Origin: DUQW01 sp050953825
GTDB taxonomy: Bacteria; Bacillota_I; Bacilli_A; Acholeplasmatales; Acholeplasmataceae
Assembly (NCBI GenBank): GCA_050953825.1
Contig: JBMNNF010000001.1
Coordinates: 1 to 64,000, forward strand
Direction of reading: 5' to 3'
DNA length: 64,000 nt
The notes below the pieces were generated by a model. That model was not told the DNA's origin and did not search any database. It saw only the letters and a list, made by a program, of their open reading frames with translations. The position numbers and the translations under genes are program-made. Shown piece by piece: positions 25,576-34,480 of the stretch; position 1 is the stretch's first letter, and each line of letters opens with the position of its first letter.

Positions 25576-26730
25576 ATGAAAAAAGCTATTCTATTGTTAA
25601 AAGAATTTGAAAAGCTTGGATATCAAGCTTATATAGTTGGTGGTTCGGTTCGCGATTATATTTTAAAAAGCGATTCTTTTGATATTGATATTGCGACAGA
25701 TGCGACTCCTGATGAAGTGATGCAGCATTTCAAATCATTACCAACGGGTATTAGATATGGCACAGTTACTGTCTTTTTTAAAGGCAGTAAATATGAAGTA
25801 ACAACTTTTAGAAAAGACTTTGTATATCGTGATAATCGACGTCCCGATAAAGTGATCTTTTCTAATAATATTAAAGATGATGTTAAGCGAAGAGATTTTA
25901 CTGTTAATGGAATGTATTTAGATAAAGATATGAAAGTGATTGATCTAATTGGTGGTCAAAAGGATCTTGAGAAAAAGATAGTTAAAACGATTGGTAAACC
26001 TGATGATCGGTTTAATGAAGATGCCTTAAGAATGTTAAGAGCGTTTTATTTAGTATCAAAATTGAATTTTGAAATTGATCATGCGACGTTAGAAAGTATC
26101 AAAAGAAAAAAAGAATTAATCACTAAAGTATCAGCCGAAAGAATTTATAATGAAATTGAAAAAATTTCAAATCATCCATATAGCCATAAAGCTCTTATTT
26201 TAATGATTCAAACCGGAATTCATCAATATTTACCGGGATTAACTAAAGGTATTGTAACGTTAGCCACTTATAAGATTAATTTAAAAGGTGATGATTTCTT
26301 TATTGGAGCTTTCTTTTTTAATGACCAAAAGATAGATAAATTTTGGAAATTATCGAATAAAAAGAAAAAGTTATATAATAATGTGCTTTCAATTTTAAAT
26401 ACTAATGAAAAGATTTCAAATGAACTATTTTATCAATATACTTTTGAAGAGTTGAAGACGGCTGGTAGAATTGGCGAAGAATTTAATTTGGCGGGATATT
26501 CAGAAAAAAGGTTTATTGAATTATATGAAAGTTTACCGATTAAAGATGATAAGGAACTTAAAATTACAAATAAAAAAATCATATCATTAGTTAATCGAAA
26601 ACCAGGTCACTGGTTAACCGAATTAAGAAATGATATGATTAAGGAGATTTTAAATAATCGTCTTAGTAATAATGAAGAAGAAATATATAAATATATAAAG
26701 AGAAGGAAAGATATACATGAGAAAAAATAA
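25576..26730 (+). CDS. cca: CCA-adding tRNA nucleotidyltransferase
   Basis: Adds or repairs the CCA end of tRNAs using CTP and ATP. Class-II nucleotidyltransferase landmarks: YIVGGSVRDYIL, the metal-binding DIDIATDATPDE, RRDFTVNGMYLD, and RFNEDALRMLRA. About 384 residues. ATG 25576 is chosen because GGTG lies eight bases upstream; the TTG and GTG just before it would fall at the transcript start. Overlaps yhaM by 14 bases. Confidence 0.95.
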   Translation: MKKAILLLKEFEKLGYQAYIVGGSVRDYILKSDSFDIDIATDATPDEVMQHFKSLPTGIRYGTVTVFFKGSKYEVTTFRKDFVYRDNRRPDKVIFSNNIKDDVKRRDFTVNGMYLDKDMKVIDLIGGQKDLEKKIVKTIGKPDDRFNEDALRMLRAFYLVSKLNFEIDHATLESIKRKKELITKVSAERIYNEIEKISNHPYSHKALILMIQTGIHQYLPGLTKGIVTLATYKINLKGDDFFIGAFFFNDQKIDKFWKLSNKKKKLYNNVLSILNTNEKISNELFYQYTFEELKTAGRIGEEFNLAGYSEKRFIELYESLPIKDDKELKITNKKIISLVNRKPGHWLTELRNDMIKEILNNRLSNNEEEIYKYIKRRKDIHEKK

Positions 26731-27643
26731 TGATACCTTAAAAATAATTGGCAAAGTCGATGCTGTCAATCAAGGATTAACTTATTATAATACAACAATT
26801 TTTGATATGAATCATAAGGCGGTAAATATTAAATTAAGAGAAAATATTGATCAAGTTATTGTTGGACAAATTTATGAATTCACAGTTTCCAAAGAACCAA
26901 AAGAAAATAAAGAAGATGAATTTGTTTTGGTTTGTCAAAATATCGCTAAAATTGAGGACATATTAGATGTTGATGAATTAACTAAAATTTATCGTAAATT
27001 TTATACTTATGCACCAATTAGTTTAAAAGAACTGCAAAAAGGAATTGAAAAATATTTAGAAAAAATTGAAAATGAGGCTATTTTTAATATTACTAAATCA
27101 ATTTATGAAGAATATAAAAATAAATTCTATATTCATCCAGCAGCTACGAAATTCCATCACGCTTATATTGGCGGATTAGCTTATCATACTTTAAATATGT
27201 TAAGAATCGCTGAAAGTATGTTAAAAATATATGACTATATGTCTAGTGATTTATTGTATTCAGGAATTATCTTACATGATATTGCCAAAACATTAGAAAT
27301 TACTGGTGTTGATGGTGAATACACTAATGAAGGTTTATTATTAGGTCATATTGTTATGGGAGTTAGTAAGATTGATGAGGTAGCTGACAAATTAAACTAT
27401 AGTGATTTAGAAGAAGTATTATTGTTAAAACATATGATAGTTTCTCATCATGGACAAATGAATTTTGGATCACCAAAACGCCCCCAAATAGCTGAAGCGT
27501 TAATGTTGTGGTTTATTGATTCGATTGATTCTAAATTTCAAGTTATTGGTGAAGTTTTAGAAGAAACGGTTCCAGGAACATTTACTTCAATGATTTCTGT
27601 GGCTGATAAGGGACGTTTTTTAAAACATAAATTTACTAAGTAA
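26717..27643 (+). CDS. yhaM: 3'-5' exoribonuclease YhaM family
   Basis: An OB-fold nucleic-acid domain (about 5-85) is followed by an HD-type metal domain. Visible metal ligands: FHHAYIGGLAYHTL, ILHDIAKTLE and HMIVSHHGQMNFGSPKRP, the last a YhaM hallmark. 308 residues, slightly under the usual 314. It trims RNA or DNA from the 3' end. Follows cca, suggesting a shared RNA-processing unit. Confidence 0.93.
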   Translation: MRKNNDTLKIIGKVDAVNQGLTYYNTTIFDMNHKAVNIKLRENIDQVIVGQIYEFTVSKEPKENKEDEFVLVCQNIAKIEDILDVDELTKIYRKFYTYAPISLKELQKGIEKYLEKIENEAIFNITKSIYEEYKNKFYIHPAATKFHHAYIGGLAYHTLNMLRIAESMLKIYDYMSSDLLYSGIILHDIAKTLEITGVDGEYTNEGLLLGHIVMGVSKIDEVADKLNYSDLEEVLLLKHMIVSHHGQMNFGSPKRPQIAEALMLWFIDSIDSKFQVIGEVLEETVPGTFTSMISVADKGRFLKHKFTK

Positions 27644-27659
27644 AATGGCTTTATAAAGA

Positions 27660-27690
27660 AAAAAGATTCTATTTTTGTAGAATCTTTTTT
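27660..27690. terminator. Bidirectional terminator between yhaM and the PrsA-like gene
   Basis: AAAAAGATTCTA pairs with TAGAATCTTTTT around TTTTTG, with a T run on the + side and an A run (T on the other strand) on the - side. It separates two converging genes. Confidence 0.85.
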
Positions 27691-27712
27691 GTTTATTAAA
27701 TGGATGTGAATA

Positions 27713-30574
27713 TTATTTAAATTCGTCGAACCAAGTTCCCCATAAAGCGTCAAATGCTGCCGATGTACCCATTTGGTAATTGAACATTTGTAGTTTGTTA
27801 ATTTCTCTAATGGCGTTGAATTTTTCAGTTGCAGCTGCATCTGCGAATTTAATGCCTTCTTTGACAAGCAAGTTATAAATTATTTCATTTTTCATTTGAG
27901 AACTTTCGTATTTAGCTTTGACTTGTCCAAATTGTTTTTGGATGGCGTTAGATACTCTAATTTGAACGTTATATTCAGAAGCTAATTCTTTTAAGTAAAT
28001 TTCGATTTGAGTTGCAGATACAACATCAAGAGGGTTAGAACCATCTAATTTGTTGCCATCTTTATCTAATTCTTTAGATAAGTGAGTATCATCAACTTTA
28101 ACATCTAATTTGGCAGATGGCATCTTTGTATCAACGCTATTTGCCATAATTAAGTGCCATCCAAAGTTAGTTTGAATTTTTTCGATATTAGCTAGTGTGT
28201 CTGCAGGATCGGCTTGTTCGAATGATGGATCTCCATTAAAGAAATCTAAGAATGGGAATTGAGCAGTAGAATAATCTTTAACAATTCCATAAATTGCTTT
28301 TGCACGAGTATAGAATACTTCGTCTAATCTTGATTGACTTTGTAAGAAGTTAGATGAATTAGTAATATCGCCTAATGATTCTTGTTTTAGTTTAAATCCA
28401 AAACGTTTAAATTCGGCCCAAACACTTTCTTTACTATATGGATCATCTGAAGTTAATCTTGTTGATTGGTTGTAATCAGCAATTAATCTTTCAATACCTT
28501 TAGCTTCAGTAGTTTCATCACCAATACGTTTAAAGATCGCTTTTACGAATTTTGGTAATAATGCTTGAGCTGCCGCTAATACTTCAGGTTCTAATTCGTT
28601 TGGTTTATCAGGAGTTCCATCTAAATTTAAGTCTAAGTAAATCAAGATGTGTGATGCTCTTAATAACCAGTAGTTTTCATATTGTTTTTGCGATAATCTT
28701 TGGAATTTATCGTAAATAGTATTTCCTTCTTCACCGTAATGAGCTTCTAGATCTTTTTCAAATAATTCATTCATCTTTGGAATTTCAAAAGCTTTTTCTT
28801 TGGCTTCATCAACTGATTTAGAACGGAAGGCAAGTAATAGGAATTGTTCTCTACCCATTTCAGCAGGGAAATTACTTGTCGCATATTGGTTTTGACTAAA
28901 TGCAGTTAACATATTTTTAATTGATGTTTCATTGGCTTCGTGAGTTTCTTTATCAATCTTATCATAATAGTTAACTTTTAAGATTTTAGCTGTTAGTAAG
29001 TCTTGAGCGGTAGCAATACCAAATGTTTTTTCCGCTTCTTTGAAAAATTCATCAACAGTTACCACCACATCACCAATTTCAGCTAAAGTATCTTTATCTT
29101 TCATCTTAGTTGCTCCTTTATATTCGTTATCACGAGAATATAGAGCTCTTAAGATTGGATCATAAATATTTAATTTCTCATCTTTGTTGTGTTCATTAAC
29201 TTTATCACTAATATATGATTCAGTTAATTTATTATCAACCATTTCAGCTTTTAATTCAGCAATTAAATCATCGTTTCCTTCTAAGAATGCATCTTCATCT
29301 TCATTTAGAATACCTTCTTCACCAGCAGAAGCATCATTAAATTTATAAACTAAGTAAACATATTCACCAAATGAATTTGGTCTTTGTGAATATTGAACAT
29401 TATTCGGTTCATCTTCAGTAGGAAGTTTTAAAGCGGTATAAATATGGTTTCTTAATTGAGTATTTTTGAAATCTTCATATTTATAATCAACATTAACTGG
29501 AGTATCATCAGCCGCTTTTACAACAACTCCTTCAGCCACTTTTAATTGTTCAGCATGAACTAAGTTATGAGCTTTAATAATGTATTCTAATACTTTTTCT
29601 TTAGCAAATGGAAGGTCTGGTGCTCCTGAACGGTCTTCTGAGAAAGTATATGAATCATAGTAAGATTCAAAATTATCTTTAGAAATTTCAACTCTTTGGT
29701 TTAATTCATCAACGTACTTGATTTTTTTATTGGTTAAGATATCTTTAATGTGTTTATTATCAACATGGTCAATATCAACATAATTTGGATCAGTGATGTC
29801 AGTTATTCTAATATCTGGAACTAAAAACCATTTACCACTTGAAGAGATTTTAACTGATAATTGTTTAAATACTGCACGTTGTTCATTTAAGTTTAAGAAT
29901 TCAGTCCAAAAAGCAGATACATCATATTGTCCCTTACGATTATTTTTATAATAATTAACGACATCTTCATCTTTAATGTATTGTTTAGATTTTTCATCTT
30001 CTAATTCTTCATCAAGTTTTTCTTTAGCAAATAAACGAAGAGCAATTTTTTGTTTGTATAAGTCTAATAAAGTATTTGAATAACCTTCAAAAGTGGTGTT
30101 ATCAAATAATTCTTGGACTAATGCATCTTTTTGATTTGGTAAAATTTTACCAACAATTAATAAACTATCTACATATGTTTTAACTTTGGTTAATTTATCT
30201 AAATTTTTGTTATCAGCATCTAATTTATAAAAATCAGTTAGTTGTTCGACATCATCAATTCCATAGACAGCTGTATTAATTGTCTCTTCTAAAACTTTTC
30301 TTTGATCTTCATTGGTATAGTCGATTTTTTGATAGTATTTGTTAAATACTTTTTCATCAATTAAGGTTTGTAGTATCGATAGACCATCATAACGCATTTC
30401 ATTATATAATTCTTTCTTGGTTATTTGATGATCACCAGCACTTACATATACCTCATCAGTAATACTTCCTAAAGGATATTTGTCCTTTTTACCGCTACAA
30501 GCGGTTAAAGCAACAGTAGAGAATAGTAGAAGTACCATAATCATCAAGCTTTTCACAAATTTATTCTTTTTCAT
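27713..30574 (-). CDS. Very large PrsA/SurA-like foldase lipoprotein
   Basis: 953 residues with a type-II signal peptide ending LTAC (Cys26). The start of the mature protein (DEVYVSAGDHQITKKEL, then ILQTLIDEKVF) matches the SurA/PrsA N-terminal chaperone fold. A second such start is seen near residue 490 (IGDVVVTVDEFFKEAEKTFG). A parvulin-like element, LLRASHILIYLD, near residue 640 and FGWHLIMANSVDT near 815 bracket a degenerate PpiC region. Ordinary PrsA is about 290 residues. Likely an extracytoplasmic folding factor; isomerase activity is uncertain. Ribosome-binding site AAGGAGTG. Confidence 0.8.
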   Translation of the reverse strand: MKKNKFVKSLMIMVLLLFSTVALTACSGKKDKYPLGSITDEVYVSAGDHQITKKELYNEMRYDGLSILQTLIDEKVFNKYYQKIDYTNEDQRKVLEETINTAVYGIDDVEQLTDFYKLDADNKNLDKLTKVKTYVDSLLIVGKILPNQKDALVQELFDNTTFEGYSNTLLDLYKQKIALRLFAKEKLDEELEDEKSKQYIKDEDVVNYYKNNRKGQYDVSAFWTEFLNLNEQRAVFKQLSVKISSSGKWFLVPDIRITDITDPNYVDIDHVDNKHIKDILTNKKIKYVDELNQRVEISKDNFESYYDSYTFSEDRSGAPDLPFAKEKVLEYIIKAHNLVHAEQLKVAEGVVVKAADDTPVNVDYKYEDFKNTQLRNHIYTALKLPTEDEPNNVQYSQRPNSFGEYVYLVYKFNDASAGEEGILNEDEDAFLEGNDDLIAELKAEMVDNKLTESYISDKVNEHNKDEKLNIYDPILRALYSRDNEYKGATKMKDKDTLAEIGDVVVTVDEFFKEAEKTFGIATAQDLLTAKILKVNYYDKIDKETHEANETSIKNMLTAFSQNQYATSNFPAEMGREQFLLLAFRSKSVDEAKEKAFEIPKMNELFEKDLEAHYGEEGNTIYDKFQRLSQKQYENYWLLRASHILIYLDLNLDGTPDKPNELEPEVLAAAQALLPKFVKAIFKRIGDETTEAKGIERLIADYNQSTRLTSDDPYSKESVWAEFKRFGFKLKQESLGDITNSSNFLQSQSRLDEVFYTRAKAIYGIVKDYSTAQFPFLDFFNGDPSFEQADPADTLANIEKIQTNFGWHLIMANSVDTKMPSAKLDVKVDDTHLSKELDKDGNKLDGSNPLDVVSATQIEIYLKELASEYNVQIRVSNAIQKQFGQVKAKYESSQMKNEIIYNLLVKEGIKFADAAATEKFNAIREINKLQMFNYQMGTSAAFDALWGTWFDEFK

Positions 30575-30701
30575 AATATTTTTTCACTCCTTAAGCTATT
30601 TCACAAAAATTATACAAGCACAAATAATAATATCATTTTTATAATATAAAAGCAAATCAAAAGTTAATATAAGTCTAGAATATTAGTATTTATCAATACT
30701 A

Positions 30702-30710
30702 TGATAAAAT
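30702..30710 (+). promoter_or_regulatory. Extended -10 element before walJ
   Basis: TGATAAAAT, 16 bases before the walJ ATG, identical to the prfA and mscL elements. A GTGG follows as ribosome-binding site. Confidence 0.55.
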
Positions 30711-30725
30711 ATTAGTGGTGAAATT

Positions 30726-31499
30726 ATGGAAATTAGAATACTCGCAAGTGGATCAAAAGGAAACGTAATTTCTTTAATTAGTAATGGAAATCACCTATTA
30801 ATTGATATAGGCATCTCGTTTACTAAAGTTAAAAAGAAATTTGAAGAATACAAATTAGATTTAAAAAGTATTGATGGGATTGTTTTAACTCATGAACACA
30901 AAGATCACTCTAGTGGATTAAGAGTGTTTTTAAGCAATCATTTTGATACTAAAGTTTATTTAACTAAAGGAACGATGGATGGATTAGATAAAGATACTAA
31001 ATCTAGTTTAGAAAACTACATTTTTATTGAGCCAGAAGTGTCATTTCAAATCAAATCTTTTAAAATATATCCAATTTTAACTAGTCATGATGCTAATGAA
31101 CCGATTGGATTAGTAATAACTGCCAATGATAAAAAGGCTGTTTTTATTACTGATACCGGATATATCCATAAAGATTATTTTGAAGTGATTCAAGATGCTG
31201 ATTTTTACTATTTAGAAGCGAATCACGATGAATTAATGTTAATGCAAACCCATAAACGTCCTCATCATTTAAAGATGAGAATTTTAAGTGAAAGAGGACA
31301 TCTTTCTAACAACGAAGCCACTAAAATTTTAAATGAAGTTATTATCAATAAACGTCCTATCTGGGCTGTTGCACACATATCTGAAGATTGTAATACATAT
31401 GAAAAAATTGAAATGGCAGTCGTGAAAAATTTTGATGATCCATTTAAAGCTAAATTGGTTTATACATCTCAAGAATCAAGTGAGGTTATCAAAATATGA
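30726..31499 (+). CDS. walJ: Metallo-beta-lactamase-fold hydrolase WalJ/YycJ
   Basis: 257 residues. Metal-binding motif THEHKDHSSGL near residue 57, an LASGSKGNVI start typical of the family, LTSHDANEP, and a C-terminal VAHISEDCNT motif. Homologues are dsDNA exonucleases linked to DNA repair and, in Bacillus, to the walRK operon, which is not present here. Overlaps rlmH by 4 bases, a pairing seen in the yyc region of Firmicutes. Confidence 0.92.
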   Translation: MEIRILASGSKGNVISLISNGNHLLIDIGISFTKVKKKFEEYKLDLKSIDGIVLTHEHKDHSSGLRVFLSNHFDTKVYLTKGTMDGLDKDTKSSLENYIFIEPEVSFQIKSFKIYPILTSHDANEPIGLVITANDKKAVFITDTGYIHKDYFEVIQDADFYYLEANHDELMLMQTHKRPHHLKMRILSERGHLSNNEATKILNEVIINKRPIWAVAHISEDCNTYEKIEMAVVKNFDDPFKAKLVYTSQESSEVIKI

Positions 31500-31918
31500 A
31501 AATTATTGCGGTTGGTAAGATTAGGAAAAAATTTTTAGTTGAAGGGATCAATTTTTATCAAAAACAAATTTCAAAATTAGAAATTGTTGAAACTAGACAA
31601 TCAACTCCAGAAAAAGAAGGCAAAGAAATCTTAGCTAAAATTAATCCCCGAGATTATGTTATCGCTCTAGATATTAAAGGCGATAAGTATGATAGTGAAT
31701 TATTCGCTAAAAAAATCGAAACACTAAGATCAAATAGCGAAGAAATCGTATTTGTAATTGGTGGTTCAACTGGATTAAGTGATGAGGTAAAAGAAAGAGC
31801 CAATGAGTTTTTAAGTTTTTCGGATTTTACTTTTCCTCATGAACTATTTAGATTAATCTTAGTTGAACAAATCTATCGTGCTGAATCAATAATTCAAGGC
31901 AAACCGTATCATAAGTAA
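31496..31918 (+). CDS. rlmH: 23S rRNA pseudouridine-1915 N3-methyltransferase
   Basis: A SPOUT methyltransferase acting on helix 69 of the large ribosomal subunit. SAM-binding knot residues: FVIGGSTGLSDEV, FPHELFRLILVEQIYRA and the terminal GKPYHK. Only 140 residues, slightly below the usual 155-159; the shortening is in the N-terminal half. Confidence 0.95.
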   Translation: MKIIAVGKIRKKFLVEGINFYQKQISKLEIVETRQSTPEKEGKEILAKINPRDYVIALDIKGDKYDSELFAKKIETLRSNSEEIVFVIGGSTGLSDEVKERANEFLSFSDFTFPHELFRLILVEQIYRAESIIQGKPYHK

Positions 31919-31960
31919 AAAACAATAAAAACATTATTTAATGAATTATTTCATTAAAAG

Positions 31961-31969
31961 TGATAAAAT
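31961..31969 (+). promoter_or_regulatory. Extended -10 element before mscL
   Basis: TGATAAAAT, 38 bases before the mscL ATG. Confidence 0.55.
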
Positions 31970-32006
31970 AACACTGTAAAGTTAATTAACAGGGAGGCAA
32001 GACATC

Positions 32007-32588
32007 ATGTCGGTAAAAGATAAACTTCAAAAAGTTAAAAAAGCTAGAAAAGGATTTTTTAAAGGGTTTAAAGATTTCATTACTAGAGGAAATGTCATTG
32101 ATCTGGCAGTAGGGGTTATTATCGGAGCAGCTTTTGGTAAAATTACCACTTCATTAGTAAACGATGTATTTATGCCATTAATTGCGAGACTATTTGGTAA
32201 GGTTTCATTTACAGATTTTTTCTCAGTGTTGGGAGCGTCAGTCACAGCTGAAGGCGTCTCTTTACATAGTATGACACTAGCCGATGCTAAAGTAGCAGCG
32301 GCAGCACTGGGATCAACTATCGTGGCATGGGGTAATTTTATCCAAACAATCGTTGATTTCTTAATTGTTTCATTCTTTATTTATCTATTCGTAATTGTAC
32401 TAATTAAAGGTAGTATTAAGCGTGCTCAAGAAAAGAAAGAAGCTGAAGAGAAGGCAGCTAAGTTGGCTGAAGAAGCAGCGAAACCTAAAGAACCAGAAAA
32501 ACCAGTGGCACCAGTTATTCCGGAAGACATTAAATTACTAACAGAAATTAGAGACCAATTAAAAGATTTGAATAAGGGGAAAAAATAG
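32007..32588 (+). CDS. mscL: Large-conductance mechanosensitive channel
   Basis: Emergency pressure valve of the cell membrane. First helix GNVIDLAVGVIIGAAFGKI and second helix FIQTIVDFLIVSFFIYLFV are clear. 193 residues against about 130-150 usual: the N-terminus has extra lysine-rich residues, the loop is somewhat long, and a charged KEAEEKAAKLAEEAAK tail with a Pro-rich stretch precedes the usual end helix (LLTEIRDQLK). Ribosome-binding site GGGAGG. Confidence 0.94.
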   Translation: MSVKDKLQKVKKARKGFFKGFKDFITRGNVIDLAVGVIIGAAFGKITTSLVNDVFMPLIARLFGKVSFTDFFSVLGASVTAEGVSLHSMTLADAKVAAAALGSTIVAWGNFIQTIVDFLIVSFFIYLFVIVLIKGSIKRAQEKKEAEEKAAKLAEEAAKPKEPEKPVAPVIPEDIKLLTEIRDQLKDLNKGKK

Positions 32589-32626
32589 ACTCAAATCTAA
32601 ATCACATCAAATTGGTACTTGAGTTT

Positions 32627-32649
32627 AAAAAGGTCCCAGACCTTTTTTT
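32627..32649 (+). terminator. Terminator after mscL
   Basis: AAAAAGGTC pairs with GACCTTTTT around CCA and is followed by more T. It separates mscL from the aromatic operon, which starts 21 bases later with no obvious promoter of its own; the operon may rely on partial read-through. Confidence 0.85.
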
Positions 32650-32669
32650 ACTAAATAGAAAGGATACAA

Positions 32670-33452
32670 ATGGATAATTTAAAAATATACAAAAAACAAA
32701 AAGATCACAAAACTATAGTTAAAGTAAAAGATGTCACGTTTAACGATGGTTCTTTTAACTTGATTGCTGGTCCTTGTTCTATTGAAAGTTATGAATCGTT
32801 AGATAAGACTGCCGGAATCATTTCTAAAAATGGTGGTAAACTCATTCGCGGTGGCACTTTTAAATTACGGACATCACCCTATAGTTTTGAAGGATTAGGT
32901 AAAGAAGCGATAGATTATTTACATAAAATAGGCAAAAAATATAATTTAATAACTGTTTCTGAAATTCCAAGCATCTTAGAACTAACGATGTTTATTGAAA
33001 AAATTGACATTATTCAAGTTGGTGCTAGAAATATGAATAATTTTCCTTTATTAAAAGCATTAGGAAAAACTAAGAAACCAGTAATATTAAAAAGAGGATC
33101 CCAATCAACTATCGAAGAATGGTTATTAGCTGCGGAACATATTTTAAATGAAGGTAATGATCAAATCATTTTATGTGAACGAGGTAGTCGTTCTTTTGAA
33201 ACATATACAAGAAATACTCTTGATTTATCAGCCGCTTTAGCAGCTAAAAAACTGACACATCTTCCGGTAATTATTGATCCTTCACATGGAACTGGCAGAG
33301 CTGATATGGTTAGCGACTTTACCAAAGTAGCTAAATTTATGAAATTTGATGGAGCCTTAATTGAAATCCATGAAAATCCAGAAACGGCATTAAGTGATGG
33401 CTTTCAAACAATTGATTTTGATGAGTATGAAGAATTGGTCGCCTCATTATGA
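32670..33452 (+). CDS. aroF: DAHP synthase, KDOPS-like (AroA-beta) type
   Basis: Joins phosphoenolpyruvate and erythrose-4-phosphate, the first step to chorismate. Landmarks of the short 3-deoxy-aldulosonate type: NLIAGPCSIES, RGGTFKLRTSPYSFEG, QVGARNMNNFPLL, KPVILKRG and the metal-site IIDPSHGTGR. 260 residues, lacking the N-terminal ferredoxin-like or chorismate-mutase regulatory domain found in some members, so feedback control may act elsewhere. Overlaps aroB by 4 bases. The symbol is used in its general sense. Confidence 0.94.
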   Translation: MDNLKIYKKQKDHKTIVKVKDVTFNDGSFNLIAGPCSIESYESLDKTAGIISKNGGKLIRGGTFKLRTSPYSFEGLGKEAIDYLHKIGKKYNLITVSEIPSILELTMFIEKIDIIQVGARNMNNFPLLKALGKTKKPVILKRGSQSTIEEWLLAAEHILNEGNDQIILCERGSRSFETYTRNTLDLSAALAAKKLTHLPVIIDPSHGTGRADMVSDFTKVAKFMKFDGALIEIHENPETALSDGFQTIDFDEYEELVASL

Positions 33453-34480
33453 AAGTAGTAAAATTACCAAATTATAATATTTTAATTGATAATCATTTTT
33501 CTGATTATAATGATTTTTTACTATCAATTAGCAAGAATAGTCAAATTTTTGTCGTTACTGATGAAAATGTTTTTTCATTGTACCGAGAAACATTAGAAAA
33601 AAAGATATCAAATAAAGATATAAAGTGGTATATTTTAAAACCTGGAGATGAAACGAAAAATAGCGAGAATGTACTCAAGATTTTTGATTTTTTATTTGAA
33701 AATGATGCTAAAAGAAATGATATTTTAATTTCTTTTGGTGGTGGAGTAATTACTGATATAACCGGATTAGTGGCCTCTACTTATTTAAGAGGAATTAATT
33801 TAGTACACATTCCTACAACTATAATTGGACAAATTGATAGTTCTATTGGTGGTAAAACTTCAATTAATTATCGCAATCATAAAAATGTGATTGGCACCTT
33901 TTATGATCCGAAACTAATTATTTGTGAAACCGACTATTTAAAAACTTTACCCGAAAGAGAAATAATTAATGGATTAGGCGAATTAATTAAAACTGGATTT
34001 ATTGGTGATGAACATATTTTAAAATATATCAAAACGTATCAAAGTTTATCAGCTTCCGAATTAATAGAAAGAGCAGTAAATGTTAAAAAAGAATATGTCG
34101 TAAAAGATTACTATGATAAATCAGTAAGAAATATTTTAAATTTCGGTCATACTGTAGGTCATGCAATTGAAGCTGCCAGCAATTTTGAAATACCACATGG
34201 ACAAGCGGTAATCTTTGGAATGAAAAAAGCGTTACAAGTTGGAGTATCTCTTAAAATAACTAATATCAAGTTACTTGCTGAAATGAATATTTTAATCCGC
34301 TTGATGGGATATGAAATGCCAAATATTACATTTAAAGAGTATGAAAGGTTTTTATATAAAGATAAAAAAAGTAACCAAACCGGAGTTAGATTTGTTCTTT
34401 TAGAAGAGATGAATCGCCCGATAATTAAAGTAATGAGTTGGGAAGAATTAAAAAATGAATTGGTTAATACAGAAAAGTAA
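33449..34480 (+). CDS. aroB: 3-dehydroquinate synthase
   Basis: Cyclises DAHP to 3-dehydroquinate using NAD and a metal. Landmarks: PGDETKN, SFGGGVITDITGLVASTYLRG, HIPTTIIGQIDSSIGGKT, the GELIKTGFIGD metal region and LNFGHTVGHAIEA with metal-binding His. 343 residues, near full length. Overlaps the fusion gene by 26 bases. Confidence 0.96.
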   Translation: MKVVKLPNYNILIDNHFSDYNDFLLSISKNSQIFVVTDENVFSLYRETLEKKISNKDIKWYILKPGDETKNSENVLKIFDFLFENDAKRNDILISFGGGVITDITGLVASTYLRGINLVHIPTTIIGQIDSSIGGKTSINYRNHKNVIGTFYDPKLIICETDYLKTLPEREIINGLGELIKTGFIGDEHILKYIKTYQSLSASELIERAVNVKKEYVVKDYYDKSVRNILNFGHTVGHAIEAASNFEIPHGQAVIFGMKKALQVGVSLKITNIKLLAEMNILIRLMGYEMPNITFKEYERFLYKDKKSNQTGVRFVLLEEMNRPIIKVMSWEELKNELVNTEK

